Part shown: in pieces, positions 6,093 through 11,586 of the stretch
Numbering within the stretch: the first letter of the stretch is position 1
Layout of the letters: each line of letters starts with the position of its first letter
From: Flavimaricola sp.
GTDB taxonomy: Bacteria; Pseudomonadota; Alphaproteobacteria; Rhodobacterales; Rhodobacteraceae
Assembly: GCA_023300365.1 (NCBI GenBank)
Contig: JALZWD010000272.1
Span: forward strand, 1-11,586
Direction of reading: 5' to 3'
Length of the DNA: 11,586 bases
Position numbers and translations under genes: made by a program
The notes under the pieces: model-generated
Told to the model about the DNA's origin: nothing
Database searches by the model: none
Seen by the model: the letters and a program-made list of their open reading frames with translations, nothing else

Positions 6093-6110
6093 TGAAACAT
6101 CACGAAAAAT
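6093..6110 (-). promoter_or_regulatory. Shared upstream element of paralogue B
   Basis: The plus-strand text is TGAAACATCACGAAAAAT, differing from the paralogue A copy (4632-4649) at one base and lying the same 97 nt from the start codon. A CGACA match (6120-6116 on the minus strand) follows upstream, 5 nt closer than in A. Confidence 0.6.
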
Positions 6111-6167
6111 TAGGATGTCGTGTGAAAACAGAGGGTTGAAATGTCAGGTAGAACGCCACCCCAGTAG

Positions 6168-6199
6168 TTTTTTGCATTTTGCACGGATATTTTTTGCAC
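6168..6199. repeat. Short T-tract repeats (TTTTGCA) upstream of paralogue B
   Basis: TTTTTTGCA occurs at 6168-6176 and 6190-6198, 22 bp apart, with a further TTTTGCAC at 6177-6184 between them. The two long copies are close to two helical turns apart, so they could bend the DNA or form a protein site. No such set is seen upstream of paralogue A. Confidence 0.35.
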
Positions 6200-6481
6200 T
6201 CGCGCGCAGAATGTTGCGAACCGCGTTACAGCGCTTCACGGACTACGTGGTGGTTTTTTCAGACGGCAAAAAATCCTTGGCCCAATGGCACCGTTTCGTC
6301 GCGCCAACGTGAGCGAATGTAAGGTTTCAAATAGCTTAAATAGGGTAAACAGTAGAAACCTGCCCGAGAAGATATTTCCACGGCAATATCCACTGTTAGT
6401 TGCTGCGATCAATTGTGGGCCAACGTGAACGCAACAGGTCACTCGTTTGGTATTTGGCGTCGCAAACAGAAGGTTTGTTGT

Positions 6482-7498
6482 TTAACCGCGCAAGAGCCCG
6501 ACAATATCATATGTTCGCTCCAGAACTGGATTGGCGATCTCACGGGCTTTTTGCGCCCCTTGGGCCAAGGTCCGGTCGATTTCGGCGGGATCGTTCATAA
6601 GGCGTTTCATCTCGGTCGATATTGGCGCCAATTTGGCAACGGATAGGTCGGCTAGGGCGGGTTTGAATTTTCCCCACCCGGCTCCGGCATATTCTGTTAT
6701 GACGGCCTCGGGTGTTCGGTCATCAAGCGCGGCATAGATATCAATCAGATTGCGTGCCTCGGCGCGACCGGCCAGATCATCAAGATTGTCAGGCAGCGGC
6801 TCGGGGTCGGTTTTCGCTTTCTTGAATTTTTTAACCAACGTATCGGCGTCATCGAGCATGTTAATCCGCTCCATATCGCTTTCACCGCTTTTCGACATCT
6901 TTTTCGTGCCATCTCGAAGGTTCATCACACGCGTTGCGGGGCCATCGATGACTGGCTCGGTGAGGGGAAAAAACGCCTCTCCAAAATCGTGGTTGAACTT
7001 TGAGGCAATGTCACGCGTCAGTTCGACATGTTGCTTTTGGTCTTCGCCGACCGGAACGTGCGTTGCATGATACAGCAAAATGTCGGCGGCCATCAAAGAT
7101 GGATAGGCATAAAGGCCGAGTGATACCTTTTCCGCGTTACTCCCGGCTTTGTCTTTGAACTGGGTCATCCGGTTCATCCAGCCGACGCGGGACACGCAGT
7201 TGAATATCCAACCAAGTTCGGCATGCGCAGAGACTTGCGATTGATTGAATAGGATGGACTTTGACGGGTCGATCCCTGACGCAATCATGCCAGCCGCGAT
7301 TTCGCGGGTACCATCTCGAAGCTCGGCCGGGTCTTGCCACACGGTGATCGCATGAAGATCTACCACGCAATAAACGCTTTCCATCTGTCCTTGCATATCA
7401 ACCCAGCGCTTGATCGCTCCAAGATAGTTGCCAAGCGTCAAGCCACCAGAGGGTTTGATGCCGGAAAAGACGCGTGGAGTAAAAGTGGGCGCGGTCAT
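6482..7498 (-). CDS. trpS: Tryptophanyl-tRNA synthetase
   Basis: TrpS is the class Ic synthetase that charges tRNA-Trp with tryptophan using ATP, in the cytoplasm as a dimer. The 338-residue length is normal. The first nucleotide-binding signature is [12 protein letters not shown] (13-24), where TLGN stands for HIGH, and KMSKS is at 200-204. Other family blocks are [14 protein letters not shown] (87-100) and [22 protein letters not shown] (136-157), which forms the amino-acid pocket, and the C-terminal [22 protein letters not shown]. The ATG has AGGA about 9 nt upstream. It is divergent from the rhomboid-family gene with only 42 bp between the starts. Confidence 0.97.
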   Translation of the reverse strand: MTAPTFTPRVFSGIKPSGGLTLGNYLGAIKRWVDMQGQMESVYCVVDLHAITVWQDPAELRDGTREIAAGMIASGIDPSKSILFNQSQVSAHAELGWIFNCVSRVGWMNRMTQFKDKAGSNAEKVSLGLYAYPSLMAADILLYHATHVPVGEDQKQHVELTRDIASKFNHDFGEAFFPLTEPVIDGPATRVMNLRDGTKKMSKSGESDMERINMLDDADTLVKKFKKAKTDPEPLPDNLDDLAGRAEARNLIDIYAALDDRTPEAVITEYAGAGWGKFKPALADLSVAKLAPISTEMKRLMNDPAEIDRTLAQGAQKAREIANPVLERTYDIVGLLRG

Positions 7499-7540
7499 GT
7501 CAGTGGTCCTACTGGCGTTCGGGTGTGTGCTGGCTTACCC

Positions 7541-8254
7541 ATGCCCCACAGTATCGTCAACCAAAGGCCAGCAGTCGTGTCCCAAGAGCACCCATTCAAT
7601 TCTATTCCACCGATCGTGATTGTTTTGGCGGGGGCGGTTTTCGCGATTGAGGCTGTGTTCTCATTGGCGGATGCCGGAGTGTTGGGCGGGCGTGCAGGGA
7701 TCGGTTGGCGTGTGGCGGCATTTCAGGATTACGGCTTTAGCCCCGGGGTTTGGGAGCTTGTCGCTGAGCGCGGTATATGGGCCAGGGAGTATCTCAGCCG
7801 TTTCGTGACATATGCCTTTGTTCACCACGACTTTACCTCGGCTATATTTGGTGGAGCGATGCTGTTGGCATTGGGGAAATTTGTGGGTGACCTGTTTCAT
7901 TGGGCGGCCGTCGCGGCGGTTGCTCTTGGGTCATGTGTCGGTGGCGCGGCGGTATTTGGAGCGATGGCGCCGGGCAATCCGCCACTTCTTGGTGCCTATC
8001 CAATGGTCTACGGCATGATCGGAGCCTTTACTTATATAACATGGTTTCGGCTGGGTCAGCTTGGGCAAAACCAATTGCAAGCCTTTCGTTTGATCGGGTT
8101 TTTGCTTGGTCTTCAATTGGTGTTTGGCTTGCTGTTCGGAGGCGGGCTGACGTGGATTGCGGATTTATCCGGATTTTTGGTCGGGCTCTTTATCGCGCCT
8201 TTTGTTGCCCCCGGTGGGTGGGCATCCTTTTTGCGGCGCATGCGCCAACGATAA
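7541..8254 (+). CDS. Rhomboid-family membrane protein lacking the catalytic Ser and His (predicted pseudoprotease)
   Basis: This 237-residue inner-membrane protein has about six hydrophobic segments (roughly 22-43, 86-112, 121-142, 149-170, 183-202, 206-224). Rhomboids cut membrane proteins with a Ser in GxSG and a His in AHxxG. Here the corresponding blocks are GAYPMVYGMIGA (151-162), with Tyr153 in the Ser position, and ADLSGFLVGL (207-216), with Asp208 in the His position. The fold is kept but the dyad is lost, so proteolysis is not expected; an iRhom/derlin-like binding role is inferred. The start at 7541 places the first membrane segment near residue 22. A GTG at 7577 with AAAGG upstream is a possible alternative start. 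It is the only confident plus-strand gene and faces murJ tail to tail with a 24-bp gap. Confidence 0.88.
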   Translation: MPHSIVNQRPAVVSQEHPFNSIPPIVIVLAGAVFAIEAVFSLADAGVLGGRAGIGWRVAAFQDYGFSPGVWELVAERGIWAREYLSRFVTYAFVHHDFTSAIFGGAMLLALGKFVGDLFHWAAVAAVALGSCVGGAAVFGAMAPGNPPLLGAYPMVYGMIGAFTYITWFRLGQLGQNQLQAFRLIGFLLGLQLVFGLLFGGGLTWIADLSGFLVGLFIAPFVAPGGWASFLRRMRQR

Positions 8255-8278
8255 AAGATCGGTAGTGCGTAGGGCCCG

Positions 8279-9853
8279 CTACTTCTTGAGCGCGCGCCTG
8301 AACTCAGACAGTTGGAACGCTCCAAGAACTTGGCCGATGGAGAAATAGCTGGCTATGCCAATGGAAATCAAAACTGCCAACGCTGGGTACCGCAAGGTCG
8401 GTGCAAATAAGAACGGCGTCATCACCGCGCTCGTGATCCACAGCACAAAACCCATTGCGAGTGCGGCCAGACAAATGCGCCAAATGCGCCGTTTAAATCG
8501 AATGTCCAACTCCGAGGCTGTACCCATACCGCGCGCGCCGCGCCACAAAAGCACGACCATTACCCAACCTGCGATTGTAGTTGCAAATGCCGCTGCGACA
8601 TAGCCGATGAACGTGGACAAACCAATTGCAATCACAGCGTTAACGAGCATTGCAACAAGCGCATATTGGAACGGCCTGCGCGTATCTTCGCGCGCAAAAA
8701 ACAGCGGTTGTAGGGACTTTTGCAAGACAAACGCTGGCAGACCAAGGCCATAAATCATCACCGCGAGCGCTGTTGAAGCTGTGTCGTCGGCCGAAAAAGC
8801 GCCCCGCTCGAACAATACCGAAACCAACGGAATGGCGACGACAAGTAAAGCCACTGCAGCGGGGATCGTCAGCGCAAGACTCAGCTCCAAGGCGCGATTA
8901 AACGCATCACGTCCACCTTCTTGGTCTTGTGCGGCAAGACGGCGGGAAAGATCAGGTAGTAAAACAACACCGATGGCAATCCCAACAACCCCAAGAGGGA
9001 GTTGATACAGGCGATCAGCATAAGACAGCCACGCTACTGCGCCGTCAAAAAAGCTCGCAACTTGTCGACCAACAAGCAGGTTGACTTGAACCACACCGCC
9101 AGCAAGCGCTGCAGGCGCCGCAATGATCGCAAGTCTCTTGAGGTCTGGGGTCAAATGTGGACGGGCAATCCGTAGAGGATAGCCGGCACGTTTGGCTGCG
9201 AACCAAACAAGCGCCAATTGCGCAATTCCTGCCAATGGAACCGCATAGGCCAGAGCCGAACCAATGTCTGCTTCGCGGGCCTCTGGTGTGGTGAAATACG
9301 CACCCAAGAGCATCGAGAGTACAAAGATGATGTTCAACAAAACGGGCGCGGCTGCCGCGGCCATAAATCGGCCCGTAGCATTTAACACTCCCGAAAGAAG
9401 CGCTGCCAAAGAAATAAACAGTATGTATGGAAAGGCCCAGCGGCCATAGAAAACAGCCAAGCCAAACCGATCATCGTCGACGAAGCCGCTTGCCATCAAC
9501 CAAACCAAGCCCGGCATGAAAATTATTCCCAAGACAGTAAAGACAGTCAGGATAAAAGCCATGCCAACAAAGGCATCCTGCGCAAATTTGTGGGGATCGT
9601 CCTTGGCCTCTAGTTTCTTCGAAAACATGGGCACAAAGGCCATATTAAACGCGCCTTCGGCAAAGAAGCGGCGGAACATGTTTGGCAATGAAAAGGCCAC
9701 CAGAAAAGCCTCAGCGGTAGGGCCTGTGCCCAGATACGCGGCAATCATGATGTCACGCACAAATCCCATGACCCGACTAAGCAGGGTCCAAAGACCAACG
9801 GTAACAAAACCTGCTATCAGCGAAATGGGTTTCAACGGGGCGCTCGCGGCCAA
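8279..9853 (-). CDS. murJ: Lipid II flippase MurJ (MviN)
   Basis: MurJ moves the peptidoglycan precursor lipid II across the inner membrane. The 524-residue reading has the many hydrophobic segments (about 14) of this MOP-superfamily transporter. The opening IAGFVTVGLWTLLSRVMGFVRD and the block MFRRFFAEGAFNMAFVPMFS are hallmarks of the family, with the basic residues that face the central cavity. No ATG start exists. An in-frame TAG lies two codons before TTG 9853-9851, and a second TTG at 9835-9833 gives MKPISLIAGF, closer to the usual N-terminus and 518 residues long. Neither has a clear ribosome-binding site, so the true start may be 9835. It is separated from trpS by the plus-strand rhomboid-family gene. 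Upstream is the end of the Sdr-module gene rather than another cell-wall gene. Confidence 0.96.
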   Translation of the reverse strand: MAASAPLKPISLIAGFVTVGLWTLLSRVMGFVRDIMIAAYLGTGPTAEAFLVAFSLPNMFRRFFAEGAFNMAFVPMFSKKLEAKDDPHKFAQDAFVGMAFILTVFTVLGIIFMPGLVWLMASGFVDDDRFGLAVFYGRWAFPYILFISLAALLSGVLNATGRFMAAAAAPVLLNIIFVLSMLLGAYFTTPEAREADIGSALAYAVPLAGIAQLALVWFAAKRAGYPLRIARPHLTPDLKRLAIIAAPAALAGGVVQVNLLVGRQVASFFDGAVAWLSYADRLYQLPLGVVGIAIGVVLLPDLSRRLAAQDQEGGRDAFNRALELSLALTIPAAVALLVVAIPLVSVLFERGAFSADDTASTALAVMIYGLGLPAFVLQKSLQPLFFAREDTRRPFQYALVAMLVNAVIAIGLSTFIGYVAAAFATTIAGWVMVVLLWRGARGMGTASELDIRFKRRIWRICLAALAMGFVLWITSAVMTPFLFAPTLRYPALAVLISIGIASYFSIGQVLGAFQLSEFRRALKK

Positions 9854-9933
9854 GGACTAATTCGATGTGGGGTTTAACGGGTTTGAAGCCGAGGGGGAAG
9901 GCGGACGGTCTTTTGGTGACGTTGCGGCGCAGT

Positions 9934-11586
9934 TTAGCCGCCAAGCATGCCGTCTTCGGCCCAAGGGACGAGGAAATTTGCGACACCTGCGCCAAAACCT
10001 TCGAGGTCTTGGCCCGCAGACAGTGAAAACGTCTCCGTCCGTCCGTTACCAAATTGAGTATTACCAGTGATATGCGAGATGATGTCGCCAAAAATGAATT
10101 GGCCTACGTCGCCGTGCGAGAACCCATTGGTTTGTGTCTCCGTGACAAAATCCGGATTTTCAAACATCACAAAGAAGTCGTCGCCGTGCGCGATACCATC
10201 AAAAAAATATTCACCACGGCTGTTGGTGTTGGCGACGGCCAACGCAACCGCGCCTTGAAAGAGCGTAACAGTCGCATTCGCCAACCCAAAAGATCCGTCG
10301 TCCACACGATTATTGTTATGATCCACAAAATACCGCCCCGAAATCGATGCTGGCGGAGCGGCAACGCGACCGGCGTCGATGTGACGGATGGTTTGCGTCT
10401 CGCTGATCGTGAACACGTCTGTATCGCCCGTCATTGTAGAGATTGACGTCGCCACGTCGCTGTCGATGCGACCATCATCGCCTATGTTCAGAGTGGAAAA
10501 ACCAAAGTTATGCGACAAAGACGATGGGTCTGTGCTGCTGCTTGCATCAAAACGAAGGGTATAACTTTGATTGGGTATCACATCTGAAAAAAGGTAATCG
10601 CCTTCGGGGTCAGTGAGGGTCGTTGCGACTACCTCGCCGATATCAACGTTAATCAAAGAAACGGTCACACCCGTGATGCCAGCCTCTGACACATCGTTTA
10701 AACCATTTGCATTGCTATCGGCGAAGACACGACCAGAAATGCTCGGCGTTTCGGGTCTCACCAGACTTGCGTTAATCTCCGTCGTCGATGTTCCAAGAGC
10801 GATGTCGACGCCTGAAACCAAACCAGAACCCGTGGGATCAACAGTCGAAACTGCGCTGTTTTCAAAGTCGAACCGATGCCCGGAAAAGCTCGGGCCCAAT
10901 GTTTCTGGGCCTTCGAATGTGAGTTGGTAGCTGGACTCCGGCGGGACCGAACCAAAATCATAGTGGCCATTGGTATCTGTCACGGTGGTTGCAACATCGG
11001 TCAGCGCCTCGCCATCAAATAGGGTAACCAGAGCCCCGGCAATTCCCGCCTCATGCGCACCGCGGCTGCCATTGGCGTCTTCGTCAACAAAATAAAACCC
11101 GGCAATTGTGGACGGATGAGCATCATAGATAGCCGCGTCGATATCAACAATTTCCTGCTGTTCCGCGATGGAAAACACTGCCGTAGCCCCGACGCCTTCA
11201 TCAACAATATTCGTTACATCGTGGTCGACGGGTTGACCCATGTCGTTGGTTCTAGGGCTAAAATTATAGCTAAGAAATTCGCCACCCAAACTGGCGGGGT
11301 CTTGGAAAAGAATTCGGTAGGTTGCTCCGATTGGGATATCGTGAAATTTATATTCGCCATCCAGCGTGGTTGTTGCTGTTGCGATGATCTGATCGGCAAT
11401 AGCATCATAAAGATACACGCGTGCCCCAGCGATGCCTGTGCCGCCAAGCTCAAGAGTATAGGTCCCCGAAATCGAATTTGTTTCTGCGGCCGTTGTTGTG
11501 ACTTCGGAGGCCACATATTGGCGTTGTGCCCATTCAAGATAGAGAGGGTTTAATGTGCCATCATCGACAAACACATATGGATCATG
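9934..11586 (-). CDS. Large secreted-type protein with four SdrD B-like modules, 5' end outside window
   Basis: The frame is open to the right window edge, so this is the C-terminal 550 residues of a longer protein. Four modules of about 120 residues follow each other (from the edge: 38-154, 158-276, 281-407, 413-534). Each joins a Cna-B/SdrD-like beta sandwich to a tail of the type DSDV...TG.T.VFTIS...IRHIDAG, as in SdrD B domains. The calcium-loop pattern D-x-N-x-N-G-x-x-D-x-x-E is good in module 3 (ADSNANGLNDVSEAGI) and module 2, altered in module 4 (VDHNNNRVDDGSFG) and missing in module 1. The last 16 residues (about NFLVPWAEDGMLGG) carry no LPxTG or membrane anchor. Such proteins are usually exported and act in adhesion or surface layers. 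The secretion route is not visible here. Confidence 0.85.
   Translation of the reverse strand, partial: HDPYVFVDDGTLNPLYLEWAQRQYVASEVTTTAAETNSISGTYTLELGGTGIAGARVYLYDAIADQIIATATTTLDGEYKFHDIPIGATYRILFQDPASLGGEFLSYNFSPRTNDMGQPVDHDVTNIVDEGVGATAVFSIAEQQEIVDIDAAIYDAHPSTIAGFYFVDEDANGSRGAHEAGIAGALVTLFDGEALTDVATTVTDTNGHYDFGSVPPESSYQLTFEGPETLGPSFSGHRFDFENSAVSTVDPTGSGLVSGVDIALGTSTTEINASLVRPETPSISGRVFADSNANGLNDVSEAGITGVTVSLINVDIGEVVATTLTDPEGDYLFSDVIPNQSYTLRFDASSSTDPSSLSHNFGFSTLNIGDDGRIDSDVATSISTMTGDTDVFTISETQTIRHIDAGRVAAPPASISGRYFVDHNNNRVDDGSFGLANATVTLFQGAVALAVANTNSRGEYFFDGIAHGDDFFVMFENPDFVTETQTNGFSHGDVGQFIFGDIISHITGNTQFGNGRTETFSLSAGQDLEGFGAGVANFLVPWAEDGMLGG
9985..11475 (-). repeat. Array of four SdrD B-like domain repeats
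   Basis: Module limits on the minus strand are about 11475-11125, 11115-10759, 10746-10366 and 10350-9985. The modules share framework residues (SISG, GIxGxxVxL, GxYxF, TGxTxVFxI, DAG) but differ strongly otherwise, so this is an old domain duplication rather than a recent DNA repeat. Confidence 0.75.

Larger units (their letters stand above)
5997..6481. other. Gene-free stretch between trpS and paralogue B
   Basis: These 485 bp contain the leader and upstream element of paralogue B (6093-6110) and a set of TTTTGCA repeats (6168-6199). The remainder (about 6200-6481), just after the trpS stop, shows no terminator with a T-run, no tRNA and no convincing small gene. A 68-codon minus-strand frame (6442-6236) is not supported by a ribosome-binding site or by family resemblance. 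Confidence 0.5.

Noticed and set aside
6236..6442. 68-codon minus-strand frame in the gap after trpS.
   Set aside because: No ribosome-binding site, no signal peptide or recognised pattern, and a composition typical of non-coding frames.
7334..7540. 69-residue N-terminal extension of the rhomboid-family gene, overlapping the trpS gene.
   Set aside because: It is antisense to the trpS N-terminus, hydrophilic and without family likeness; starts at 7541 or 7577 fit the membrane topology.
9934..9960. Imperfect GC hairpin around the stop of the Sdr-module gene.
   Set aside because: The stem needs a bulge and is not followed by a T-run, so a terminator cannot be supported.

Overview
The window reads as chromosomal DNA of an alphaproteobacterium, most likely of the Rhodobacterales/roseobacter type. 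This is inferred from the protein flavour of TrpS, MurJ, TsaB, RimI and the NFU1-type NifU protein, and from an Irr-type iron-control box upstream of the NifU gene. I found no insertion sequence, CRISPR array, rRNA or tRNA. All confident genes lie on the minus strand except a rhomboid-family gene.

Left part (1-2230): a minus-strand cluster for a BMP-family (nucleoside-type) ABC importer. The order is periplasmic binding protein (2029-1034), a small NTF2/SnoaL-like protein (948-595), then a sugar/nucleoside-type ABC ATPase (598 to beyond position 1). The ATPase uses a TTG start that overlaps the preceding stop, and the window ends exactly at its H-loop histidine. A GC-rich hairpin with a short T-run lies between the binding-protein gene and the rest, as expected where the binding protein is made in excess.

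Middle-left (2228-4125): an NFU1-type Fe-S carrier gene, a candidate 28-residue ORF, tsaB and rimI, all in one direction and with the last three abutting or overlapping. Upstream of the Fe-S gene is a good sigma70 promoter (TTGACA, 17 bp, CATATT), with a near-perfect ICE/Irr-like palindrome just upstream of the -35. TsaB/RimI pair tRNA t6A synthesis with ribosomal-protein acetylation; the Fe-S gene and its box suggest iron-responsive transcription of at least the first gene.

Middle (4131-6199): two paralogous small secreted proteins (109 and 110 aa, about 59% identical by hand alignment) flank a universal stress protein gene. Both carry an 18-bp upstream element, identical at 17 of 18 positions and ending exactly the same distance (97 nt) from each start codon. 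Two long gene-free stretches (4536-4965 and 5997-6481) lie upstream of these genes.

Right part (6482-11586): trpS and murJ on the minus strand, separated by a plus-strand rhomboid-family gene whose catalytic Ser and His are both replaced, so it is a predicted pseudoprotease. The window closes with the C-terminal 550 residues of a large secreted-type protein built of four SdrD B-like modules; its N-terminus lies outside the window.
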